Origin: Achromobacter sp. UMC46
GTDB taxonomy: Bacteria > Pseudomonadota > Gammaproteobacteria > Burkholderiales > Burkholderiaceae_B
Length of the DNA stretch: 64,000 nucleotides
NCBI RefSeq assembly: GCF_014170335.1
Contig: NZ_LZZS01000035.1
Location: forward strand, 124,001-188,000
Direction: 5' to 3'
The notes under the pieces are model-generated. The model worked only from the letters and a program-made list of their open reading frames with translations. It had not been told where the DNA came from and made no database searches. Both the position numbers and the translations under genes were made by a program. Each line of letters starts with the position of its first letter. Position 1 is the first letter of the stretch. Positions 57,514-64,000 of the stretch are shown piece by piece.

Positions 57514-58689
57514 ATGCTTTTGCCCATCCTGCTACTTTCCGCCGCCGGCTTCACGATCCTGACCACCGAATTCCTGATCGTCGGCCTGCTGCCCGGGCTG
57601 GCCCGCGACTTGAATGTCACGGTGTCCCAGGCCGGCCTGCTGGTCTCGCTGTTCGCCTTCACGGTGGCGGCAACCGGCCCCCTGTTGACCGCACTGATGG
57701 CCAACGTCGAACGCAAACGCCTGTTCATCGGCGTACTGCTGCTGTTCGGCGTGTCCAACGCCGTGGCGGCGGTGGCCCCGAACATCTGGGTCATGGCCGT
57801 GGCCCGCTTCGTGCCCGCCCTGGCCCTGCCCGTGTTCTGGTCGCTGGCCAGCGCCACCGCCGTGGAACTGGTCGGGCCGGCGCGCGCCGGCCGCGCCATC
57901 TCGATGGTGGCCTTCGGCATCGTGGCCGCCACCGTGTTCGGCATCCCGATCGGCGTGCTGATCTCCGACGCCTTCGGCTGGCGCGCGGCCTTCTGGGTGT
58001 TGTCGGGCGTCGCCTTCGCCAAGGCGCTGCTCTTGCTGCTGGCATTCCCCAGCACCCGCATCCGCGCCGACAGCGTCAAACTGGTCACGCAACTGCGCAT
58101 CCTGCGCAACCCGGTCGTGCTGGGCCACGTGGTGCTGTCGCTGCTGGTGTTCACCGGCATGTTCACGGCCTACACCTATCTGGCGGACATGCTGGAACGG
58201 CTGGCCGGATTCAACGGGCAGATCGTCGGCTGGACCATGATGGCCTTCGGCGGCGTGGGCCTGATCGGCAACACGCTGGGTGGCCGCATGGTGGACCGCA
58301 GCCCGCTGGGCGCGACCGCGCTGTTCTCGTCGATGATGGCGGCGGGCCTGGCATTCGTGGCGCCCGCGATGCAATCGCACGGCCTGCTGGCGGTGGCGCT
58401 GGGCATCTGGGGCATCGCGCAGGCCGCGCTGTTCATCGTGTGCCATGTGCGCCTGATGAAAGCGGCACCCGAAGCGCCGGCCTTCGCCGCGTCGCTGAAC
58501 ATCTCGGGCGCCAACATCGGCATCGGGCTGGGCGCGGTGGTCGGCGGCCATGTGATCGACCATTACGGCCTGGCCACGCTGGGTTGGGCGGCCTCGGTCA
58601 TCGTGGCGGTTTCCGTCGCCCTGGCCTTCGCGCTGATGGCGGCGTCGCGCCCGCGCCAGGCGAAAGCCGAGTGCGCCAACGCCGTCTAG
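57514..58689 (+). CDS. MFS exporter (DHA1/AraJ-like)
   Basis: 391 residues, twelve hydrophobic helices; the first helix includes FTILTTEFLIVGLLP and the A-loop is LLTALMANVERKRLF. It belongs to the sugar-efflux/AraJ/purine-efflux type of major facilitator. I chose the ATG at 57514 because GAGGA (57503-57507) is six bases away; the ATG at 57508 abuts it with no spacing. Substrate unknown. Confidence 0.86.
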   Translation: MLLPILLLSAAGFTILTTEFLIVGLLPGLARDLNVTVSQAGLLVSLFAFTVAATGPLLTALMANVERKRLFIGVLLLFGVSNAVAAVAPNIWVMAVARFVPALALPVFWSLASATAVELVGPARAGRAISMVAFGIVAATVFGIPIGVLISDAFGWRAAFWVLSGVAFAKALLLLLAFPSTRIRADSVKLVTQLRILRNPVVLGHVVLSLLVFTGMFTAYTYLADMLERLAGFNGQIVGWTMMAFGGVGLIGNTLGGRMVDRSPLGATALFSSMMAAGLAFVAPAMQSHGLLAVALGIWGIAQAALFIVCHVRLMKAAPEAPAFAASLNISGANIGIGLGAVVGGHVIDHYGLATLGWAASVIVAVSVALAFALMAASRPRQAKAECANAV

Positions 58690-58763
58690 CCGGCGCGTGT
58701 ATCCCCCGCGCCACGCTTGCAAAAGCGGGCGTGGACAACGCAGCAGGCTATTGCGTTTACCAG

Positions 58764-58769
58764 TACAAT
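58764..58769 (+). promoter_or_regulatory. -10 box of ssrA
   Basis: TACAAT eleven bases before the predicted tmRNA 5' end. A good -35 at the right distance is not evident. Confidence 0.4.
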
Positions 58770-58779
58770 AGAAGTTCTT

Positions 58780-59169
58780 GGGGCCGATCCGGATTCGACG
58801 TGGGTCGCGAAACAACTCAGGGCATGCCGAGCACCAGTTCGCTCGTTAAACCACTGGAAACACTACAAACGCCAACGACGAGCGTTTCGCTCTCGCCGCT
58901 TAAGCGGTGAGCCGCTGCACTGATCTGTCCTTGGGTCAGGTGGAGGAAGGCAACTTCCTAGGGGGGTAACCCTCGAACCACAGCAGCGACATTCACAAGG
59001 AATCGGTCTGCGCTGGGGTCACACGGCTCAGATTTAAATTACGTGAATCGCTTTGGTCCGGCCTGTCGGTTGGCTAAGTCCAAAGTTAAAACTAAATAAA
59101 TCGACTACGCATGTAGAACTGATTGCAGAGGGCTTGCGGACGGGGGTTCAATTCCCCCCGGCTCCACCA
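58780..59169 (+). ncRNA. ssrA: transfer-messenger RNA (tmRNA)
   Basis: About 390 nt. The 5' end GGGGCCGATCCGGATTCGAC and the 3' end with GGTTCAATTCCCCCC and GGCTCCACCA form the alanine-tRNA-like domain, with CCA encoded. The tag frame is 58871-58903 and reads ANDERFALAA followed by TAA. It rescues stalled ribosomes with SmpB. It is followed by its own terminator. Confidence 0.98.
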
Positions 59170-59194
59170 AACACTCCAGTGCTATCAAGCACTT

Positions 59195-59229
59195 AAAAAA
59201 GGCCAACCCTAAAAGTTGGCCTTTTTTTT
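59195..59229 (+). terminator. terminator of ssrA
   Basis: GGCCAAC (59201-59207)/GTTGGCC (59215-59221) stem with A-rich and T-rich flanks, then eight or more T. Clear intrinsic terminator. Confidence 0.92.
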
Positions 59230-59292
59230 CGGGCGAATTTGATTGGCCCACTTAGCGGAAGCGACGCGCGTCGCGGCATGGGCAAGACGTCA

Positions 59293-59336
59293 GGGTGGGA
59301 AATTTCTACAGCCCGAAAGGGCGATTTCCCAATCCC
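59293..59336 (+). promoter_or_regulatory. two-part hairpin in the adhesin leader
   Basis: Outer arms TGGGAAAT (59296-59303) and ATTTCCCA (59324-59331), extendable by GGG/CCC, enclose an inner GCCC-GAAA-GGGC stem-loop (59311-59322) closed by a GNRA tetraloop. It lies about 150 bp upstream of the trimeric autotransporter gene, in a 257-bp region with no other gene. Confidence 0.5.
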
Positions 59337-59486
59337 GCCAATACGCCGAAGAGAGATCCTAATCACATCGGGGCACGAAGCGAAAGCCAAGGCCCCTATC
59401 GTGAAAGAAGACCGTTCGACGCTCGGCAATCAAATCCAACCGCACCGCACTCGATCTGATTTCACTCCATACCTCTGGAGTTAATC

Positions 59487-60686
59487 ATGCGCTTTCTTAC
59501 CCATTCCGCCCCCTCTTCGCACACTGGCCTGCGCGCGTTCCACGAGCGCCGTCCCCATTTCAAAGTCGCAGCGTTGCTCGTCCCCCTGGCATTGGCTCTG
59601 TCGGCGACGACTGTCATGGCCCAACAGACCATCGGTTGCGTCAGCAGGCCCGATGCCAGCGCGTTGCTGCAGCTGGGTTGCCCGACCACCCCGACGGATA
59701 AAGGCCTCCTGAACGCAAAAGTCCAGCTGTCGTCCGACGACGTATTCGGCTTGGCCGGCAATACCATGACGCCGGGGATGACCGTCTACAACACCGCCAC
59801 CACGGAAGGTCCGAACGGCGTTCGTCCGGGCCTGTATACCTGGGACGGCACGCGCTGGCTTTCGAACACCGCAGGCGAATACGTCTGGGTGAACTCGACG
59901 GCAACCGGCAACTCCACGGCTGCCAATTCCGGTGCGAAGGGTGCGAATTCGGTGGCGGTGGGAGGCAATGCCCTGGCCACCGGTTCCAGTGCGATCGCCA
60001 TTGGGCCGCAGTCGGCTGCCCTGGGCGACGAATCCGTTGCAATGGGTATGAACGCCGCAGCAAACGCCTCGGGGGGAGTCGCCATCGGCAGCGGCGCGAC
60101 CGTGCAACAAGCCGGCGGTGTCGCGATCGGCGCCGGTTCGGTCTCGAACACCGCAGCCGGCGTCGCCGGCTACGTTCCCACCGGCGCGACGTCTGCGCAG
60201 ACGGCTTCGATTCAGGCCACGACGAGCACGCAGGCAGCGGTTTCGGTAGGAAATGCCGCATCCGGACAGTATCGCCAAATCTCGGGCGTCGCGGCCGGGA
60301 CGGCCGATAGCGATGCCGTCAACGTGTCGCAGTTGAAGGCGGTCGGCGGTGACTCCCGCCAGTACACCGACGAGCAGGTCGACAAAGTCGGCGGCGAAAG
60401 CCGCCAGTACACGGATCACCAGATCAGCGCCGTGCGCGGCGACTTGTCGCAGTTGAAGGGCGGCGCGTACTCGGGCGTGGCCGCAGCGACGGCTTTGACC
60501 ATGATTCCCGATGTGGACCTGGGCCGCACGGTTTCGGTCGGTTTTGGCACGGCTTACTACAAGGGGTACCAGGCGCTGGCGATTGGCGGCACGGTCCGCT
60601 TGATGCAGAACCTGAAAGCCCGTGCCGGCGCCGGCATCAGTTCCGGGAACACCACCTTCGGCGTCGGCGCGTCGTATCAGTGGTGA
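59487..60686 (+). CDS. short trimeric autotransporter adhesin (YadA family)
   Basis: 399 residues, TGGAG seven bases before the ATG. Extended signal peptide of about 45 residues ending in TVMA. Residues 46-150 are a distinct N-terminal region with Cys51 and Cys65 and a GLYTWDGTRWLS motif. Residues about 155-218 are four to five 14-residue YadA head repeats (SVAVGGNALATGSS and variants). A neck (ISGVAAGTADSDAVNVSQL, 265-283), a short coiled stalk (285-322) and the YadA anchor (about 325-399, ending FGVGASYQW) follow. It would trimerise in the outer membrane and display an adhesive head. Confidence 0.93.
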   Translation: MRFLTHSAPSSHTGLRAFHERRPHFKVAALLVPLALALSATTVMAQQTIGCVSRPDASALLQLGCPTTPTDKGLLNAKVQLSSDDVFGLAGNTMTPGMTVYNTATTEGPNGVRPGLYTWDGTRWLSNTAGEYVWVNSTATGNSTAANSGAKGANSVAVGGNALATGSSAIAIGPQSAALGDESVAMGMNAAANASGGVAIGSGATVQQAGGVAIGAGSVSNTAAGVAGYVPTGATSAQTASIQATTSTQAAVSVGNAASGQYRQISGVAAGTADSDAVNVSQLKAVGGDSRQYTDEQVDKVGGESRQYTDHQISAVRGDLSQLKGGAYSGVAAATALTMIPDVDLGRTVSVGFGTAYYKGYQALAIGGTVRLMQNLKARAGAGISSGNTTFGVGASYQW

Positions 60687-60768
60687 CAGGGCGGGGCCGC
60701 CACCGGCCCTGCCGCAGTCACCGCCCGACTCGCAAAGCTCCCCTTACCTACTTGAATTCGAGAACATC

Positions 60769-61068
60769 ATGAAATCCATTTTTATCTCCGTTGCGATAGC
60801 CCTTTCGGTCGCCCTTGCCGGGTGCGCCTCGTCGGGACCCCGCCATAACACGGATGTCATAACCCTGGCCGATGGCGAGCTCGCCTATCGCGTGCAATGC
60901 CAGGGGCTGTTGGAAGATGGCGCGGTCTGCCAGGAACACGCCAAACAGATTTGTGCAGACCGTCCGATCACATTGATCTCGACCCTCGGCCACGTTGACA
61001 AAACGTATCAACCCGAACAGAGGGCCCGCGAAATCACGATCCGATGCGGCGCTTCCAGCGCTTCCTGA
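60769..61068 (+). CDS. small lipoprotein behind the adhesin gene
   Basis: 99 residues from the ATG at 60769. The signal peptide ends in a lipobox LAGC with Cys19. The mature part is about 80 residues with four more cysteines, predicted mostly strand-like; I do not recognise a domain. It begins 82 bp after the adhesin stop on the same strand, with a terminator only after it, so the two are probably one transcript. Lipoproteins paired with trimeric autotransporters (SadB with SadA) help their export; that role is inference here. Confidence 0.7.
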   Translation: MKSIFISVAIALSVALAGCASSGPRHNTDVITLADGELAYRVQCQGLLEDGAVCQEHAKQICADRPITLISTLGHVDKTYQPEQRAREITIRCGASSAS

Positions 61069-61083
61069 ATCGAAGACGCGAAT

Positions 61084-61117
61084 GGAAAGCCCTAGCGAAT
61101 GTTGCTAGGGCTTTTTG
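61084..61117 (+). terminator. terminator of the adhesin-lipoprotein unit
   Basis: AGCCCTAGC (61088-61096)/GCTAGGGCT (61104-61112), 7-base loop, then TTTT. The T-tract continues as three GCTTTTT units (61110-61130). Confidence 0.88.
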
Positions 61118-61130
61118 CTTTTTGCTTTTT

Positions 61131-61448
61131 GCCTTTTTTCTCGATGCGTATCGACGCGCCTGGCGCGCCGCCCACTGCGCCGCTTGTGCCCCGCATCAAC
61201 TGCTAACCATTGCTTTGCATTCCTTGACGCCGCTCGGCGCTTTGGGCAATGGTGCACGGCGTATCGTTGGACCGGTGCAGTCCTCTGCTTGCGATATCTG
61301 CCGCGGCACTTGGACGGGCGGCCCGTCTATTACCGGATATGTCCCCAACATTATTCAGGGTCGAAATAATCCGTCACATATTACCAATGCTTTCAAGACA
61401 TAATAAACGCAAGGAAATGCCACCAGCGTCTGTGAGGTCACTCTTGCG
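61131..61448 (+). promoter_or_regulatory. upstream region of wecB
   Basis: About 318 bp without a gene. The last 110 bp are A+T-richer, with an ATTATT/AATAAT dyad (61350-61355 and 61365-61370) and CATAAT (61399-61404) as a possible -10. The size suggests regulation of the downstream polysaccharide genes. I see no known operator. Confidence 0.4.
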
Positions 61449-62609
61449 ATGAAAGTCCTTTCCATATTCGGCACGCGCCCCGAGGCCATCAAGATGGCCC
61501 CGCTTGTCGCCGCGCTCCAACAGGAGCCGGAAATCCAGAGCGTGGTTTGCCTGACTGGTCAGCATCGGGAGATGCTGGATCAGGTCTTGGCCCTGTTCGA
61601 CCTGCGCGCCCAGCACGACCTGGACATCATGGTCCCCAACCAGACCCTGAACGGGCTGTACGCGCGGCTGATCAGCCGGGTGGACAGCGTGCTGGAGGCC
61701 GAGGCGCCCGATTGCGTCCTGGTGCATGGCGACACCAGCACCGCATCGGCCTGCGCCCTGGCGTCGTTCCACCGCCGCGTTCGCATCGGCCACGTCGAGG
61801 CCGGTTTACGCACCGGCAACCTGGCCATGCCGTTCCCCGAAGAAATGAACCGCCGCGTGGTCGACGCCGTCGGCGACTGGCTGTTCGCGCCTACGGCGGA
61901 GTCGCGCGGCAATCTGCTGCGCGAAAACCTGGCCGGCCGCATCACCGTCACCGGCAACACCGTCATCGACGCACTGGCGATGACCTGCGCCAAACTGGAT
62001 CCGCAAGGCCCGTTGGCGCGCCAACTGGAAACCCGCCATGACTGGCTGGATCCGTCCCGCCGGCTGCTGCTGGTGACCGGACACCGGCGCGAGAGCTTTG
62101 GCGGCGGTTTCAAGAGCATCTGCGCGGCGCTGGCCGAACTGGCCCGCCGCGACGACCTGCAGATCGTCTATCCCGTGCACTTGAATCCGCAAGTCCGCAA
62201 TGTGGTGATGACGGAGTTGGCCGGCCTGTCGCATGTGCACCTGATCGATCCCCTGGATTACCTGGACTTCGTCTGGTTCATGCAGCGTTCTTACCTGATC
62301 CTGACCGATTCCGGCGGGGTTCAGGAAGAAGCCCCGTACCTGGGCAAACCGGTGCTGGTCATGCGCGACGTGACCGAGCGCCCGGAAGCCGTGCGCGCGG
62401 GAACGGTGGCGCTGGTCGGCACCGACACGCGGCGCATCGTGACCGAAGTCACCCGCCTGCTGGACGACCCCGACCTTCATGCGTCTTTCTCGCGACGCAT
62501 CAATCCTTATGGCGACGGCCAAGCCAGCCAACGCATCGTGGACGCCTTGTGCGGACGCGCCGTATCGGAATTCGATCCCTACGGAACCGCGGCCGCCCCT
62601 TCCGCCTGA
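61449..62609 (+). CDS. wecB: non-hydrolysing UDP-N-acetylglucosamine 2-epimerase
   Basis: 386 residues, GT-B-like epimerase fold. Hallmarks are FGTRPEAIKMAPL at the start, VHGDTSTA near 93-100, GHVEAGLRTG near 118, TGHRRESFG near 213 and LTDSGGVQEEAPYLGKPVLV near 290. It makes UDP-ManNAc from UDP-GlcNAc. Normally it serves enterobacterial common antigen or capsules; here the next gene, 34 bp on, is BcsB-like, pointing to a ManNAc-containing exopolysaccharide. Confidence 0.94.
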   Translation: MKVLSIFGTRPEAIKMAPLVAALQQEPEIQSVVCLTGQHREMLDQVLALFDLRAQHDLDIMVPNQTLNGLYARLISRVDSVLEAEAPDCVLVHGDTSTASACALASFHRRVRIGHVEAGLRTGNLAMPFPEEMNRRVVDAVGDWLFAPTAESRGNLLRENLAGRITVTGNTVIDALAMTCAKLDPQGPLARQLETRHDWLDPSRRLLLVTGHRRESFGGGFKSICAALAELARRDDLQIVYPVHLNPQVRNVVMTELAGLSHVHLIDPLDYLDFVWFMQRSYLILTDSGGVQEEAPYLGKPVLVMRDVTERPEAVRAGTVALVGTDTRRIVTEVTRLLDDPDLHASFSRRINPYGDGQASQRIVDALCGRAVSEFDPYGTAAAPSA

Positions 62610-62643
62610 CGCCCTCGCGACGTATTCCCTGCCCGGAGCCCCC

Positions 62644-64000
62644 ATGCACCACCCCGCCCTGACCACCCCCGTTATCCGCAGGCTTTGCCGCGCCCTGATG
62701 GCCGCCGGCATGCTGCTTCCCCTTGCCACGATGGCCAGCCCCGTGGGCGACGCCTTGCGGCGCCTGCAAAGCGACGACTGGGTGACGCGCACCACCACGC
62801 TGCAAGACCTGGGCATCACGGAGCCGGTCGTCCTGAGCAATAGCGAGGCGCGGCAGGACTTCTACCTGCCCGTGCCGCGCGGTGTGCCCATTTCGGACGC
62901 CACGCTGAACTTCGACGCGAAATACACGAAGGGCGAGCCGGGGCGCACGAGCATGGTGCTGTGGGTGGACGGCGTGCCGCAAACCGCGCAGCGGATCGCC
63001 GACGGCGACGGGTCCCTGACCCGCAACCTGACCGTAGAGCCGCGCAGCCGCGAAACCGGCTTCCTGCGGCTGGGCGTGGACTGGCAATCGGAAATCGCGC
63101 TGCGCCATTGCGAAAGCAACCGCGACACGGCCAATGCGCTGACGATCTCGCCGCAGACCCGCTTGAGCTACCGCTATGACGCGTCGGCCATCGGCAACCT
63201 GGATGACGCGTGGGGCACCTTGCCCGGAAAACCCGTGCTGATGGTGCCCGCCGCCAAACTGGACGCGCAGGCCTTCGACAGCGCCTGGCGCATTGGCGTG
63301 GCGATGGAGCGCACGGGAAAGCGCGTGGCGGTCAAGGCGTTCCCCTCGGTCGGCGACGAGGTCGACACGCGCGGCCTGCAGGCGCCCGCCGGCCTTGCGC
63401 AGATCCCCGCGTTCGCCGCGCTGGCGGACAATGCGAAGCACAAGCTGGCCAGCCCGGCCGAAATCGGCGCGCTGCTGGTCCTGGGCGCCCCCGCCGTCAG
63501 CGGCGATGTGGTGATCGTCGACGCGTCGCTGCGTGCGCGCTACAACGCGGCGCTGGACGCCTTGCAGGCGCAGTTGGCCTCGGACGCCGACGCCGCCGAC
63601 GCGTTCAAGGCCTGGCGTCAGCAGCGCATGCCGCTGGCCGGCGCCGACCTGCCTTCCAAGGATATCCGGCTGCTGTCGCTGGGCCGCCAAGCCGTGATCG
63701 CGGTGGCGGCCGATGCCGGCGCGCAGGGCGCGGGCGCGTTCGATGCGGCATGGCGCCGCATCCTGGTCACCCGCCAGGTCAACGTGAAGACCGCCACGCC
63801 GCCCCAGACGTTCGAGGACGGCGGCTTGCGCCTGACGACGTTGGGCGGTTCGCCGGACAGCTTCGACGTGGTCGACCGCGGCGACTGGAACACGACCTTC
63901 CCGCTGGCTTCTGTGTCTTCCGACGGCCAGATGCCGGACGAGCTGATCATGGACCTTGCCGCGGCGCCGGGCGCGTCGACGACGCGGCCCGTGGCGTCGG
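62644..64000 (+). CDS. BcsB-like periplasmic polysaccharide synthase subunit, 5' part
   Basis: Open from the ATG at 62644 to the window end (452 codons). A Sec signal peptide of about 30 residues ends in LATMA. Then comes a BcsB-type lectin-like region: FYLPVPRGVPISDATLNFD, MVLWVDGVPQTAQ and LTISPQTRLSYRYD, followed by alternating alpha/beta segments as in BcsB. BcsB is the periplasmic partner of cellulose synthase. No bcsA or cellulose gene is visible, and the partner wecB suggests another polymer. The C-terminal membrane anchor lies beyond the window. Identification is by pattern and moderately sure. Confidence 0.7.
   Translation, partial: MHHPALTTPVIRRLCRALMAAGMLLPLATMASPVGDALRRLQSDDWVTRTTTLQDLGITEPVVLSNSEARQDFYLPVPRGVPISDATLNFDAKYTKGEPGRTSMVLWVDGVPQTAQRIADGDGSLTRNLTVEPRSRETGFLRLGVDWQSEIALRHCESNRDTANALTISPQTRLSYRYDASAIGNLDDAWGTLPGKPVLMVPAAKLDAQAFDSAWRIGVAMERTGKRVAVKAFPSVGDEVDTRGLQAPAGLAQIPAFAALADNAKHKLASPAEIGALLVLGAPAVSGDVVIVDASLRARYNAALDALQAQLASDADAADAFKAWRQQRMPLAGADLPSKDIRLLSLGRQAVIAVAADAGAQGAGAFDAAWRRILVTRQVNVKTATPPQTFEDGGLRLTTLGGSPDSFDVVDRGDWNTTFPLASVSSDGQMPDELIMDLAAAPGASTTRPVAS

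Noticed and set aside
61044..61403. Small plus-strand frames between the lipoprotein gene and wecB
   Set aside because: They overlap the terminator and lack a ribosome-binding site, a start context and any recognisable domain.
58780..64000. Genomic island inserted at the 3' end of ssrA
   Set aside because: ssrA is a common integration site, but no integrase, no repeat of the tmRNA 3' end and no clear change of base composition is seen downstream. The adhesin and polysaccharide genes may simply be native.
1..64000. CRISPR arrays, insertion sequences, tRNA or rRNA genes, prophage genes
   Set aside because: No regularly spaced repeats, transposase motifs, cloverleaf sequences other than tmRNA, or phage structural genes were found on either strand.

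Overview
The window is a G+C-rich chromosomal segment from a betaproteobacterium of the Alcaligenaceae (Burkholderiales), most likely Achromobacter or a close relative of Bordetella. The evidence is the tmRNA tag ANDERFALAA, the gene run gyrA-serC-pheA-hisC-tyrA-aroA-cmk-rpsA-ihfB-lapA-lapB-hldA-hldD, GyrA with Gln at position 83, and a short OmpA-family protein next to gyrA. Coding density is high. I see no integrase, insertion sequence, CRISPR array or tRNA gene.

Layout. 1-849 is the end of a MATE exporter. 919-9191 (minus) is a phenylacetate catabolic operon, paaABCDE-paaN-paaG-paaI-paaK, with the regulator paaX divergent at 9364-10293; ring activation, epoxidation and isomerisation are here, but the beta-oxidation genes are not. 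10317-16292 holds housekeeping genes: NAD(P)HX epimerase, oligoribonuclease, an M48 peptidase, rsgA, a CoA-type Nudix hydrolase, rplS without its usual rpsP-rimM-trmD partners, and a DMT transporter. 16306-18263 is a radical SAM gene with a small tail-anchored protein gene behind it. 18476-25462 is a sulfate operon, sbp-cysT-cysW-cysA-cysH-cysD-cysN, joining uptake to activation and APS reduction. 25675-28287 has a 1-Cys peroxiredoxin and an acyl-CoA dehydrogenase. 28421-33777 is an aspartate decarboxylation module in which aspartate 4-decarboxylase is flanked by two AspT-type antiporters. 33972-37813 has etfAB, an HDAC-family gene and mltB head to head.

37920-54610 (minus) is cysM followed by the long gyrA-to-hldD cluster, which links DNA topology, serine/aromatic/histidine biosynthesis, translation, nucleoid architecture and LPS core synthesis and control. 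55024-58689 (plus) is ompA, ubiG, gph and an MFS exporter, followed by ssrA (tmRNA) at 58780-59169.

The accessory-looking end (59487-64000) encodes a short trimeric autotransporter adhesin, a small lipoprotein directly behind it, and then wecB followed by a BcsB-like gene cut by the window end. The last pair suggests a synthase-dependent, ManNAc-containing exopolysaccharide locus, possibly related to the c-di-GMP-controlled NfrAB/phage N4 receptor pathway, and is the most interesting lead here.
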